Notes: generated by a model not told the origin, from the letters alone. Counted from the first letter of the stretch, positions 25,287 to 38,444 are shown. The stretch is 64,000 nt of DNA from Polytrichum commune (GCA_950295325.1 OX485804.1:68612033-68676032); one strand, 5' to 3'. Made by a program: numbers and translations.

Positions 25287-27555
25287 TTTGCTAGTTTTGA
25301 AGTTTTTGTTTTCCAAACCAGTCTATAGGGTGTAGTGGTTCTCTGAAAGAGCACAATTTGTGACTCATTTGATATGTGCCTGCAATTAGATTCTCTACAT
25401 CATTTTCTGAATTGAATTCTTCACTCACAACCTGGTTTGCATCTCTCTGATTCCTAGACTTTTATTGTTGAAAACCTTGCTGGAAGTCAGCCAGAGAGAC
25501 ACAGTTCAAGCTAGAGTACAGATTGATTCCAGATCCAGTTTGATGAATCTAGGCAAGACCACAGATGGAGGCTAACTCCTAGTTGTACTCTTAACATTCC
25601 ATGGTTCCACAAATTATTCTTTGAAATGTAACTATTCTAGAATTTGCGGTTATCTGCATGTATGGTACTTGCGCAATGAGGGCCAAGGGGTGCGTAGCGT
25701 TCCTATTTCACACTTCAATAAATTCTCAATACTTACTTTCTAATTCAGAAACTATATATGATGTAGGTTGACAGATTTTATACATGGAATGCACACAGAG
25801 CATAGAAATTACATCCTAAAGACAACTGCCCTAGTTGTCAGTTATTAATCAACATCTGGAAACCACCAGAATTGAGCAATCGTGCTTGGCGATCTCCAAG
25901 AAACTGCAAAGGTACTCATCTAAACTCCTCGGCCATGAATTACTTTCATAGCCAACAGTTTCAAAGGTCAGGCCATAAATTTGGTAGACATACTCAGGTA
26001 AGCTTTAGAATCAATCTCTCACTCCCCCTCGAGAAGTTTCTTCAACTGCTCAAACTAAGGAAATCATCTCGTACCTCATAGTACAAGATTGGGACAAGAT
26101 TAAGCTTTGTCGCAATGAAACTGCCTGCTCCCTCTTAGAAACCTGCTTGAGGAACACTACAGTGCAATGTGCAATTGTCAACAGATTTATGTGATGAATA
26201 CAGAGAGAAGCTTGTATCATCAACAAATAAAGATAGTACTACGCACCCTGCTGCAGGCCAATCTTCCTCTGAAGCATTTTTTACCAAAAAAACACCACCA
26301 TGGCAACTCCCATTCCCATCTATCTATCGAGGTACCAGAGTACTATAATGTGTAGTGTGGAAAGACCTTCATTTTTCTGGCAACCACCACAGAGAGAACA
26401 TGAGTATTGCGGTAACAACACCATCGCTGACAACCAATTAAGCAAAGCCTTGATTGCTATCCACCAGTCAGTTTCATGCACAGCCTCAAAGTCGGAAGAG
26501 TGCAAGCTTCTCAGCAAATTGAACGAAACCCTAACCTAGCTTAACCCTTAAAGGACGTGGGTTTCAATATGTGGGCCATATACACAATTTCCATGGGCTT
26601 CACCAAGTTCATTACTCAAGTTTTATATGTTTACATATTTGAAACCCTAATCTATACATTGTCTTGTGTCAAGGAGAAAATAAATATATACTCATACTAG
26701 ACATTGATGAACAAAATACAACGTATGTATGTGCATCTAAGGGCAGCCAAGTTGCATATTTTGAACTCAAATCTTCTATAATATCAATGTGTTTAACTTA
26801 CTCAAATAATACACTCGAACAATAAGTTTTTTTTAGATAGGGTCACTTTTGACATGATTAGCGAAAAATGACATTATGTAGCTCAATTATGCTATTTTCT
26901 GCTTGGACAAGTTCAATTTGGGCCTCTTAGGCACTTAGGGTCTAACCTAGCCTAAAGCCCCTTGCACACACTATATGGTTGTCATCATCATCAAGTAAGT
27001 TAAGATATGTGGGTGTTATTTGATTCATTTGTCTTGTTCTCCATCTTCTATTGATCATGTTTACATCTTCATTCAAACTTGTGACACATTAACAAATTTA
27101 TGATGATACATTAACAAAAATCAAATTGAAAATCGGACTTCCCCTTATATAGTTATGATTATCGGAAGTGCATGTTTGTTGATTCCAAAACTAAATGTCC
27201 TCCCAATTGTGTTTACTACCCGTTGGGGTGGGGGGGGCTCTTCATTGGAAACATAAAAGACGTGTGTGGGTCGCAATGAAATTAAACCCCCTATATACAT
27301 GAAGTTTTGAGAGGAAAACAAATGTATACGTACTAACATCATGCTAGAAAATGGACCCATGTATCATATTAATTTTTTCAATTTAATGTGATAAATGCCT
27401 CCACTACATATATAAATTATGAATCATGAAATAAATAGGCCTTTGTTACATACATAATCTAATGTCACTTTCCAATCAGAAATAAAATTTGAACACTTTT
27501 TCATCCATAGGATGTAACTCGACAATTGCATTAAACAATCAAAGACAAGAAAACA
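25287..27555. other. 5' flank of paralog 2 and intergenic DNA
   Basis: Presumed promoter of paralog 2 followed by about 2 kb without a supported gene. The frames at 25872-26539 have no recognisable domain. A run of eight G occurs near 27228. Confidence 0.5.
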
Positions 27556-27559
27556 ATAA

Positions 27560-29590
27560 GTTAGCTACAATCCAAACTACAAAACTCAAGGGAGTTGACA
27601 AGCACTACAAGTACCTTTAGTTTGTAAAAATGTAGAACCCAAATGCAAACCCTAATGGTAATGGACGAGGTAGTTATTGAGGAATAATGGATGAAACTAA
27701 CACATTTATTATCATTTTTCTCTCTAATCCTTAGGGTCCCCTTTTGTTTATCTCACATTTACATCAAAACGCTTTATACCCTTTTCAAATGTACACACTA
27801 AAGAAAATAATGCATCTTCCTCATGTGTACATATGTATGCTAATGCCTCCACTAAGATGGCCAAGGATATATGGCACTTGAGTAAAGTCATCCGGTAACA
27901 AAAACTGCACAAGTCCATCAAGAGGCTTAGATGGAGGTTACTTTAAGTCAACACCTTCGAGTTGCCACACAAGACGCATTTGTCCCATTTTAGTTGTTAT
28001 GAGGCATTTTCAATTTTGTAAGTAACAAATAAGTGGGAAGGGCCATGATGTGGCTTTGGATACTTTACTCTTATAATTTAACCTCCCACATGTTGTCACC
28101 AAGGCCAAATGTGGCATTGGATTACACACAATTATTTTGATTGATAATAGGTGTAGCATGTGGCATGTTGATAAGAACCTGGGGGAAAAAAATTGTCATT
28201 ATTCAACTATTTATTTTGCACGGAAAGTTTTCTAACACATTCGTAGTATTTTTAACAAAAACAAGTTAGGTTTTGGTCAATTTAAACTAGTATAAACATA
28301 TCATAATATGTTTTTATGTTTACGTTATGTAAGCATATTGATATAAATTAGAATATGATTGATTATAGTTTAACAACATTTTCAATTATGTAATCATGTA
28401 ATCAAAGGTTCATAGATAGGATATACTCAAATTTTTCAAAAAATTTAAGAATACCTTAGCCTTATGTATATTTTAGATTTGTGATTGTTAGTGTGCTCAA
28501 AATACGCTATAGACAGGATAGAATTGCCAAAAAATAACCATCTTTACTACTTGATAAAGGAGGAAAAATAATTGATTGTGTTGAATGCATTTAAATGAAT
28601 AAAGTATCATGATTTGTGTTTTGAAATGACAAATTCTCGAAAGAAAGAAAAAAATGTGATTGTTAAGGAAAGAAGAAACCAAATGTGATCTAAAAAGAAA
28701 TTTGATTGTTACATCAAGAACGAGGATGAGCAAGTTGATTTTAAGAAATAGAATACTATGAATGATATCAAAGAATGATCAATGCAATCTTGATGCTTAA
28801 TATCCTACCAAAATAATTGAAATACATTGATCTCACAAACTAAGAGAAGTATTAAATTATGAAAATGAAGAGATCCAAATAAGAGATTGTAAAATAAGAG
28901 GAGAGAACATATTTCAAAGAAGGAAAACAAAATACACACATGATAAGTTTATTAAGGGATTCTCAAGGAGAAAGCAAAACAAAATGATCTAAAAAAACAT
29001 TATCTCTCGAAAGAAAAGAAAAGAAACATGAAGGTCTAATAAATGAGAAATAAAACATATAATAGAGGGAAGGAAAAAGGAAAAATAATTAAGATCTCAA
29101 AAAAAAAATACTCTCAATGATGATGAATGGTAAAACATAAGTAAAGCATGAAGATCTCCTAAGAAAGGGAAAACAATGAAGAAGTAGAGCAGTGCTTGGG
29201 CATGGCGAGTACAAAGAGGAAGAGAAGCAAGGCAAAACCCTACAAGTAGTTGATGTGACATGTGGCAGGGCAAGGATGAGGAGGGTCCCACATAAGCGCA
29301 AGTTGGCAAATTTGCAAAGTCAACAACTTAGTGCTAGCTTGGGTTTTCTTAGAATTTGTCAACATGCATGAATTTCAATCTTGCACGAGACATGAGACCA
29401 TTGATCTTATTGCTTGTTGTTTAAATTGCTTGTAATTAAATTAGCATCATCATTGATAAGATGAAAGCAAACGAAGAATACTCTAGCTATGAAAATACCC
29501 GAGTGTCACAAATCCTTGATCCACTAATACCCCTTTGTACACTCATGTTAGTTCGTACTTGGTATGAAGAATCCAACCCCCAAGGGTGTA
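27560..29590 (+). repeat. Dispersed repeat copy interrupted by a 1.66-kb insertion
   Basis: 27560-27855 and 29520-29590 together align with the continuous copy at 12060-12460. The left part ends GCTAATGCCTCCACTAA. The right part resumes CCACTAATACCCCTTTG and runs to the ATGAAGAATCCAACCCCCAA tail. The break is therefore an insertion site. Confidence 0.7.
27856..29519. mobile_element. 1.66-kb non-autonomous insertion, hAT-like
   Basis: The segment is absent from the related repeat at 12.4 kb. It is bounded by the 8-bp sequence TCCACTAA on both sides (27848-27855 and 29520-29527), the duplication size made by hAT transposases. The ends show an imperfect inverted repeat around CAAGGAT..TG.CACT.G.GTA, offset by about five bases. 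The interior is very AT-rich, and no transposase can be read. Boundaries are well supported. The hAT assignment is inference from duplication length. Confidence 0.6.
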
Positions 29591-29639
29591 GTATTGGATG
29601 AAGAGGTTTGGACGACAACATGTTTGCAACCCAAAATTA

Positions 29640-30715
29640 AAATTGTGAAGGGGAATAACTAGAGGAGGTAAAGGTTGGTTTCCACTTGAAGTTAATGAAT
29701 TTAAGGCTTTTCTTGGAATATCAATTTACACAGGCATTAAGAGACAACCTAATGTTAGGTCAAAGTGGCAAAATAATGAACCATTTCAATGGTGCCATGT
29801 AATCTCTAACATCATGACGAGGGATTGGTATTTAGGTGTACCTAGTTGTTTGCATTTTGCTAGATTCACTAGAGGTATGTCGTAATCACATATATTTGTC
29901 ATATGGCAAGTTGAGCAAGGTAAGGTGGTTGCTAGATAACTTATGCTAGATAACCTAACACCTTATGTTGCATCACGGATTACCATGATCAACACCAGGC
30001 TAACGGGCTCATATTCACCCCGGTACCTAGCTATGGCCATTACTTTTCTTTCTTCTTTCTTGCAAGAGATGCAAAAAAAGAATTGATATTAGGACAACGA
30101 AATTTGTGTTGATGAGATGATGGTGAGGTACCAAGGGAAGTATTGCCCAGAGTTGCATTACTTACCCTCTAAATTGGTGAAGTTGGGGTGGAAGGTTTAG
30201 TATTTGATTGGTGCATGTTCAAGATATGTTTTTCACATTCGATGACTATGCTGGTGGGTTTAAGGGGGGGGGGGTAAATGGGTCAAAGAAAGGTGAACCT
30301 AAGCAAGAGCAAACAATTGTCAAAATTTTGGGTTGAAGGGTTGGAGGAGTTAGCGACATGTTATAATAGTGGAAAACTTCTTCACATTAGTTGACTTGTT
30401 TTTTGAGGCTAGGAGTTTTGCTATTGGGACGGTTGAGAGTAATAAGGTAGGGCTACCCAAAGAATTGACAAACACAAAGGCTTTTCCAAAGAAACCACAT
30501 GGGTATGTAGATCAGAGAATGCATGCTTCCCAGCAAATCGCAACCATTGTTGGGATGGACATAAAATTGGTGTTGTCTTTATCTACAAACATGCCCCCAA
30601 AATTAGAGGGTGGCAATCAGTTGATTGTGCCAAGGAGGTCAGAATGGGAGGAGATGCAATCGTGCAAGTGGAGGCAAGCCCTATACACATGTAATATACC
30701 CACTCTCACGTGAGG
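29640..30715 (+). pseudogene. piggyBac-like transposase remnant
   Basis: piggyBac transposases are DDD enzymes that insert at TTAA. Translating in shifting frames gives VNEFKAFLGISIYTGIK near 29690 and ISNIMTRDWYLGVPSCLHF near 29800. ICVDEMMVRYQGKY with YLPSKLVKLGWKV follows near 30100 (the first catalytic Asp region). GTVESNKVGLPKEL and LVLSLSTN then occur in the 30369-30713 frame. These fall in the family order. Several stops and frame changes and a run of 11 G at 30264-30274 break it. I see no TTAA-flanked inverted termini. Confidence 0.7.
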
Positions 30716-31361
30716 CATTGACGTGGCCAATCGATTGAGGGGAACATATTCAATGCAAGTGAGAACGCACAAGTGATGGCACATGTTGTTTTGCTTTCCT
30801 TCTTGACACTTCCATTGTGAAATGTACATCATCATCCATGAAGAAAACATGAAAGCTTGTGGAACTCTAAAGATGGCCTTATCCCACATAGCGGTTTGAA
30901 TTGCTTTGGCAAATATATTAACATCTACATGACGTGGGAGGGCATCTATGAACTCAATGTACGTACCCATGGGGAATTGGACCCATCTACCATCCCGGAG
31001 CTTGTCTTAGAGGAAATGTGTACTATGTAGGAAGAGGTACAATAATGTTTGTCATCCTTGTGGGAGATTATTCGCGTGCTTCCGAAGTTGTTACTCAAAG
31101 CTACACACACCTACTCCATCATGAATAGGTAACCCTCCTTCACTTATCCAAATCATTTCGAAGTTTACCATTGATACATTGGGCTTCGAAGTTCGAGTCA
31201 GCCTAATTAGCTTGTCAGGCATATTGGGTCCACTGGGGCTAAAGGGGTTGGAGCTACTTGAAGACTAAACCCCACTCCTAATAATAATAATAATAATATA
31301 AAAATAATTGAGATGTCAAATTTGGCTTAATTTATACAAGGACCAGGGCATTGGATAAGCC

Positions 31362-31709
31362 CAGGCTAGATCACATCTTCAATTGGCCAGGCCCCGCCCC
31401 TCCCATGCCTCCTTCACTACCCGGTCTTCTTGTCCACACCTGCGTGGGAACTCTTCCCCGTTGGGAACTAATGTGACAATACCTAGTCACTTAAGCCATT
31501 AAGATCCTTTGGTATGTGAATGAACTCCATCAATTAACTTGGAAATAATGAAAGTGATGTCAACTTGAATATTTGTAATTTTCACTGGGTACTGTCATAT
31601 TGGTTCCCAACAAGGAAGAGTTCCCACGCAAGTGCAGGTAAGAAGACCAGACAGTGAAGGAGGCGTGGGAAGGGTGGGCCCCAACATAATGAAGATGTGA
31701 TCTAGCCTG
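31362..31709. mobile_element. 348-bp foldback element, copy 1
   Basis: The element begins CAGGCTAGATCACATCTTCA and ends with its inverse. Long arms carry CGTGGGAACTC and GTTGGGAAC in opposite orientation around a centre of about 100 bases. A related copy is at 42705-43056. On both sides lies GGGCATTGGATAAGCC or GGGCATTGAATAAGCC (31346-31361, 31710-31725), a 16-base near-direct repeat. That is unusually long for a DNA-transposon target duplication. Confidence 0.7.
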
Positions 31710-31713
31710 GGGC

Positions 31714-32274
31714 ATTGAATAAGCCTAGACATACTAGGATGTATTAATTGAAGCGATCCTAAAAAGAGTTGGTAGAACTTGTATTTTTCACAAGCAACAA
31801 AATCCCATGTGAATTGGCCAGATGATCTTAGGTGCATCATTGCACCTAAGATTGCAACATTTGATTGGCGGGATGCTCTCCTATAGGCTTAAAAATAGTT
31901 TCATGATTGTTCTAATCGTAGATTGCAAGCACACAGTACAAGCCAAAATACTACATTCTTTATGGTATTTAGTGTCACATGTATGATAGTGTCACTCACC
32001 CTATTTTAAGGCGTATGCTAGGTTACACTAATGATCATCAACTCCACCATTAGTGTCACCTCATGACACTTGGCGTTCAAGTGCGTTTACTAATATCTTG
32101 GCACGAATATGTCCAACAATGCTATAACGTGTATGCCAATGTTACACAACGATTTACAAGTTGACTAAAGTATACACAAATGACACATTGGCATTAATAT
32201 GCTCAATAAAATCTTCCTCTTGCATAATAAAATGTAAACACATGACACTTGACATTAGTATGCTCAAATAATAT
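31714..32274. other. Intergenic, repeated TGACACTT phrases
   Basis: No gene. The phrase TGACACTTGRCATTAGTATGCTC and relatives recur near 32065, 32175 and 32245, suggesting a decayed short repeat. Confidence 0.4.
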
Positions 32275-34679
32275 CTAGAGCATGCCCACAACTTAAAAAG
32301 TGACTAGTTGACCCAGTGACCCACGTACAAGGTGGAGATCAGGCCCAACATTTCAAACAATTGGTTTGATGTTTGGTTAGACAAGGAAAATTGCGTTTAG
32401 GCAAAAATAGTGGGGAGCGGTAAGGTGATGGCCACGAACACCACCTCTTCCATTGTATGATGTGATGTGCAAATCAAACACCTCCATAGTTTCTTTTTTC
32501 CAGTGACAAGACCATAAAGTAATAACCCCTAAATACACTTTTTTGTGTTTGGGGGGGGGGGGGGCGGGGAGCGCACTTAAAGTTAAGATTAGGAATACAC
32601 GTGAGTGCATTTTAATGGCATACCCCCTCGGGGGGGGGGGTAGTCATTGGTTGGAGTAGCAATATACGTGCGAACAAATGATAGGGTATTTTAAAAACAT
32701 GGGGGCTAAAAATTATAAATGGACTTAAGAGTAATATAGGGTATCAAAAATGGCACTGGACATCTTTAAAGTACTATAGGGTATGGAATAATAAGTAATT
32801 TGGAATTATAAGTAATGCAAGCCATTTTTCTATTAAACCAAAGTAGAAATTTACATAATGATAGCATGTGAAAAAAATAAGAGAATTGAAAGTAATACCC
32901 CCCTATAAAATAGTGGTTGTTCGCACCTATATCCTTAACTTTCTAACTCACTGCCCCCCCCCCCCCGAGCATACCCCCTACAATACTTGGCCTTAAAATA
33001 GTTTTTAAATTAAGAAATTTTAAGTGCCAAATCATTACGTATATATCTATCACTTGGTATAAATTTCAGGACGAATTTTTTTTTAATTTTTTTTTAAAAA
33101 TGATAGAAGTTTGAACTAAAATGCGTTGTTTTTTGCTTCAAAAATAAATTTAAAATATTTACAATTGATTTTTTTGAAATTTATACAACAATAACTTTAG
33201 ATTGTGTTTAACAACTTCATATTTGTTTTACAATTTTCAGATGATTTTTTAGTACATACATAGGGGGGTCAAAAGTATGCACTCATGTGATTCCTAGTCT
33301 TAACTTTAAGTGCACTCCCCGAGGGGGGGGGGGGTAACGGGTTTTGGGTCAAAATGGGTCAAACTTAATCCTACTCTTTTGAGAATCCAATCTTGGAAGG
33401 GCCATCAAGGCAAAGTTAGCAAACCATAATTGTGCAGATGTGAAAAATTCGAAGTATGAAACAATCTTTATTTTCTTGGTTTAATAAGTTTAACACATTC
33501 TAGGATAATACAACGGGTGTCCGGTTGAGTGTTTCATTTGCTAAAAAAGTCCATGTTTTTTTGGGGGTTAAGTGAAACAAAAATGTACATAACAAATGAA
33601 AGGATCAAAGTAAGTCCTTATATATACCAACTCTTCATTTTGATGCCAATCTAATGTGGATGACCCCAACATTTACAAAAACAAATAAAAAATAGATTGG
33701 ACATATTTTTTTGTCACATCTACCATTGCGATTTGGATTCTTATGTTTTGAGGTATCCCTATCAAAAAAAATAGATTCGATCTGGCAATGTCTAACAAGG
33801 GCCTCCATAAACTTAAAATGTGGCTTGTATTTGGAGATTTTGTTATCTTTATATGACAAAAAACCGAACTCGATACTTTTTATATTAAAGAAACTATGAA
33901 TCTTGAATTCGGGTGGAAATATCTCCCTTATTTTGACACCTCCTCACACAAACCCTATAATATCCTAGATGGAGATACTTGGAGGGTTGACAACTTAGTG
34001 GTACTTATCAACTTTACACGTTTAACTTCTATACAGTTGGATTTGGCACCCAATGATTGGATGTGAAGCTACAAATGCTCAAACGTTAGTTATTGACAAA
34101 GGACCTTCAAGGCCATTATGGGGTGGCCAACGGGTAAGCATTTAGAGGTTAAAAATCTCAATTACTACAAAATTGTTTAAATTTTTTTTAGTAGAATAAT
34201 GTGATGTATAATCGATCTTAAAAACCTGAGCGTTTGTTTTTCAATTAGAACTTTGACTTGCATCTCTCCTAATATTGTTGTTCTCCCTTATAATTATGAA
34301 ATGTGCCGTGGATTTACGTATGAGTTGAGGCTATAATCAAGAGCGAAGCATCTCTCATATACACTAGCATGCACCGGTCACATCATGCCTTTCTTTCTCT
34401 TTTTCCTCCTCACAACTTTATCAAATGCATTGGTGCAATATGAATTGTTTTTTTTCCTAACCTTGAGGATTGTGTATAATTCGTTCAAAACTAGTACATA
34501 TGATACAAAAGTGGACCAAGTTACATTATGTGTTTGATGATTGTTGAATGTACATGCACACAATCTCCCTTGTCTAACCAAACATGAAGCCAATCATTTG
34601 AAATGTTGGGACTAATCTCCACCTTGTAAGTGGGTCACTGCATCAACCGGTTAGTTTTTGAGTTGTGGGCCTGCTCTAG
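32275..34679. mobile_element. 2.4-kb element with ~120-bp inverted ends
   Basis: 32275-32395 is matched in inverse by 34565-34679. Both arms start CTAGAGCA.GCCCACAACT and contain AGTGACCCAC, ACAAGGTGGAGAT, CCCAACATTTCAAA and GTTTGGTTAGACAAGG. No transposase can be read inside, and no target duplication is clear. The inside holds at least one further inverted-repeat unit with poly(G)/poly(C) tracts. I interpret it as a non-autonomous DNA transposon with nested insertions. Confidence 0.65.
32551..33334. mobile_element. Inner foldback unit bounded by poly(G) tracts
   Basis: A 14-G run at 32551-32564 is followed by GGGGAGCGCACTTAAAGTTA (32566 on). The inverse, TAACTTTAAGTGCACTCCCC, ends at 33320 and is followed by a 12-G run at 33323-33334. 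Within it, 32630-32690 and 32890-32975 form a further inverted pair (TGCGAACA / TGTTCGCA, with CATACCCCC beside an 11-G run and a 13-C run). The structure is nested, like one foldback inserted in another. Confidence 0.6.
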
Positions 34680-34684
34680 GTATT

Positions 34685-35250
34685 GAAGAGCCTGATGAAC
34701 ATAAGCTTAGAAGGGGAGGAACAATGGGCGATAAAGTTACCCCGGTCACGGCCATTAGAAAGAGTCCACAATTTAATTGCGGCAATAGTATGTAGGCGAA
34801 GAGTATTTTTACTCACGTGTGTTGACAACTATAGGTGTTATGATTTTTTTATTTTTTAAAATTTAAAATTTTATTTTTTTCATGTTTGAAATCAAGGCAA
34901 AGTGCAGGGCTTTATGTTCTTATCATGTCATTTCTATTTTGAAAGGTCAAAGGTGGCCCATCTAAAATTCTTCCATTCATCAATTGCAATGTTTCAATTA
35001 CAACATACATATATGTCAAAGGACATATTGGAAGATTTATGTCCATACACACAACTTAAATACACATACGTACTACATATTGGATCGCTATTTTCACATA
35101 TGACTAGACTTTTTATTCGACAGGTGCAAGCATGGTAAAGTGGACCAAAATAGTGCTCCGGTGTACTAAAACCATAATTTTTTGGTCAAAGTCCTAAAAG
35201 TAGTAGCAGATTGTTGTTTAAATTGGATTTTTCCTTCATGACCTCTATTG
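34685..35250. other. Intergenic, no gene seen
   Basis: Only short open frames with no family signature. Confidence 0.45.
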
Positions 35251-35254
35251 TTAT

Positions 35255-35740
35255 GTTAAATAATCAAATATAGAATATCAAGATGAGATCTTCGAGACTT
35301 ATCATTATAAGTGATGCTCAAAAGAAAATGGTTGAATCTCGTTTCGGACGTAGATTTCATGACCTTAAATGTTTTAAAGTTGAATTTTTTTTCATATTCC
35401 TTGAATTCATTATACACTTCATGGCATCATCACAAAATTTTGTAGGAAACCATCAATTGAATGTACTTTTATTGTATTATAAACAAAATTTGGACAATTG
35501 CTTGTTCAATATCACGTACTTGCACACCACTTGCACCGTCTTCTAAAATATGTAGACTTTTCTTGGAACTGTTTTCGTCATCATAAATTGCTTGTCTTTG
35601 TAGATCAATATGTTTCTTCATTGTCTATGATTTTTTCTTTCACAAAATTCAAAGTTAGTGTATACTTTGAATCACTTTCACTTAACACTAGGCAGGGATT
35701 AGGTTTGTCCAGTTTACCATGCTTATCCCCCCCCCCCCCC
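35255..35740 (+). repeat. Dispersed repeat, second copy of the intron-1 repeat
   Basis: Matches 16165-16700 over most of its length with many substitutions. Here it ends at a run of 14 C (35727-35740). Confidence 0.65.
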
Positions 35741-38220
35741 ACTACATAAGAAGTTGCCATTGAATATAATTTCATTCATGCTAACTAAGTCATAAAGTGG
35801 TATCAAAACTTGTTGGAGGGTCATACAAGTATTATTGCAAGTTATCCAAAGTATGCCAACATTTTTAAGAGTTCAATATTCTATATTGGGCTCTAAAGGG
35901 GGCGAGGGGTGATTTTTATAGTAGATGTTATGCAAATGGTTTGAATGGTTTTTAAAAATTAGCATGATTTCTTTCAAAATCCCAACTTGAATATGAAATA
36001 TCTAGGTTATTGGCATTGCAAATTAAAAAAGTTCCATCAAAGTGGAATGAAATTATAACATTCTTTAACCCGCTTATAGTTGTTCGGAATATTATGGGCC
36101 GCCTCAAATCAAGCCAAGGCTTTGGCTACCTCCACCAAAATGCTCATTCATACACTATTGTTGCTTCCCTAGACTAGATAACAACATGACACATGGCTTA
36201 CAATGCATTGATACCTTATCTTGGTGTACCTTCGGCTTAGAGGAATTTATGCTAGTGGGTAACCGACCACTATGGATTGGGAAAAAGAGCCAAATGTCTT
36301 TCACATTGTTCAATCTTGGCCATCCCCATCTCATATTCAAATTGAATAATTATGTGTGTAAAGATTGGACGATGCTAGATCTTGGGGAACTAAGTGCTAG
36401 GCCCACTAAACTCAAGCCCCCAATTGAAGAATGTTATATGGTGCAACTTCTTGCGTTATACCATCATTATATTCAAATGTAGATTCCTATCATACTAGAT
36501 TCCAATATTGATATAATACTCATTGGAACTTCGCAACCTTCAAGAACAATGTTCAAACCTTGCACATTGAAGGAGACATCCAACCTCATACTTGTTATAT
36601 TGTCCTAGAATATATCACAAGAATAGTGACCAAAAGGTGTAGGTTTGTTTTGGAAAAAACCTTATAATTTGTCTCGATCATACAATTTTGATTTACTAAA
36701 GCTTAGTACTCAATCTCCCACAAAACCACCCAATTATGGTCTTAAATAAACATGACCCTTTTTTCTCACCCAAAACCATTAAGTACATTGATGGGTTAAA
36801 AGTGTAAGGTTTGTTATGGAAATTATATTGATTATCCCAATTAGTGAGGAGCACTAATAGTGAGTGTGGGAAATTAGTGAAGGTGATACTAAATTCTTTT
36901 ATGCTATGGAATTAGTGCCATGAAAAGATCGAGGAAGCATTGTTCATACCGACATTATTCACTGAAAATACTATTCGTAGTAGCACTATTCACTGAAAGC
37001 ACTGCCACTCAGCATTATTCATTGACAAGCATCTTTTTTCCTATAATTTTTTTTTTCTATCACTCTACAAATGTCTTAGAACACTCATTAATCTTGAAAT
37101 TCATGATAAATGAGGGTGTATTCATGAATGTAATGTCACTCAATAATAATTTCAACCCTTGATAACTTTGAGATTTGGCTAAATAGTGCGTGCTTTGGGA
37201 ATTAGTACCACCCTCACTACTTAGGATAATCAGTGTAGCTTACACCAATGATGCCTTTGACAAACTCACTCATATATATATTGATGGGCCCTGCACATGT
37301 GAGGCATTTTATTATCTAATAAAGTTCACATAGAGCTCATGTCCAAATGTCCCCATCTCCTAGGAGTGTCTAGCATCTTGGTAAGTTTGTAAGGTGGACA
37401 TGTGCTATTTGGAAACTTTTCCCTATGCACCCATCTCTTATAGGATATGAAACACGCAATGACTATGAGATGATTTGCAAATCCAAATTGTGCCCATAGT
37501 CTTTCCCCTCATCATTTTTGGAGTTCATATGAATTTTCTATTTTTATTAGCGTGAAGATTTTTGTGCTTATTAATTGTTCATGTGAAGCCCCCCAATCAT
37601 GTTGGTCATTGAACTCAAAATGGGTTAGTATATTTGAGCACGTTGTTCAATCTCTTTAAAGCACATGTCTTTTTGATGTTTGACTTTAGATATGTACCTA
37701 ACCACATATCACTCAAATATAGATGTTCATATCATTGCTATGTTAAATTAGGTACGTCTACCTTAACAACCACCATGATATTGTTCAAGTTTGGCTCATT
37801 CCTCGAGTCAACTTGTTGGGAGCAACAAATATGTTTTTTCGAGTCATCATCGGATCAACATAGAACTACTCAAACCACAACATTTTGAAGCATGTGTAAG
37901 GATGTTCCTCTATGTTCTAGCTTTGAGAATGTTCCAAACATTCATTAGTCAATACCTCAATATTGCCTAATATCTTTAGACACAAAACATAAGCTCCTAA
38001 CATTAGGACACGCTAGAGGCTCTTGGAGTGCTCATGAGCTCCTTTGAATCTTTCCCTCCAAATTGTTTGTTTGATGCAATCATTGAGTTACATGTTGTGA
38101 ATGACAAAAAAAGTTCAATAACTTTCTCATTAGAAAGTAACATGGACTCTACATGTAATAAAAGCATAATCAAATTGGACATGTAATAAAAGCTTAATAG
38201 TCCATTTTCTAGCATGCCGT
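35741..38220. other. Gene-free repeat-derived DNA
   Basis: No coding region supported. A short ATTATTCACTG/CACTATTCACTG array lies near 36950-37025. 37630-37765 resembles, partly in inverse, segments of intron 1 of the alpha-kinase-like paralog 1. Confidence 0.45.
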
Positions 38221-38221
38221 C

Positions 38222-38440
38222 AGTACGTGTATATTTGTTTTACTCTGTAATCTTCTCGTATATAGAGAGTTTAATTTCATAATGTCCCACCCACTTCATT
38301 TAGGTTTCCAACGAAGAGTCCACCCCCCGGGTGGTACATATACATTTGTTTGTCTCTAGATATTACTTGTATATAGGGGGTTTAAATTCATATTGACTCA
38401 TGCATGTTATTTAGGTGTCCAAAGAAGAGTCCACCATCCA
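38222..38440 (+). repeat. ~110-bp tandem duplication
   Basis: 38222-38330 and 38336-38440 are diverged copies. Both run from a TATATTTGTTT-like start through TATATAG.G.GTTTAA and TTTAGGTTTCCAACGAAGAG or its variant to GTCCACC. The first copy has CCACCCCCCGGG and the second CCACCATCC, so the C/G palindrome is variable between copies. Confidence 0.7.
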
Positions 38441-38444
38441 AGGA

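Noticed and set aside
25287-25316. Upstream extension of alpha-kinase-like paralog 2 to 25316
   Set aside because: Begins with TTG. The ATG at 25286 is preferred and is followed by a charged coiled coil as in the other paralog.
30617-30970. 117-codon minus-strand open frame (VDVNIFAKAIQTAMWDKAIF)
   Set aside because: Looks somewhat protein-like, but partly overlaps the piggyBac relic in antisense, and I could not assign or extend it. It may be another transposon fragment.
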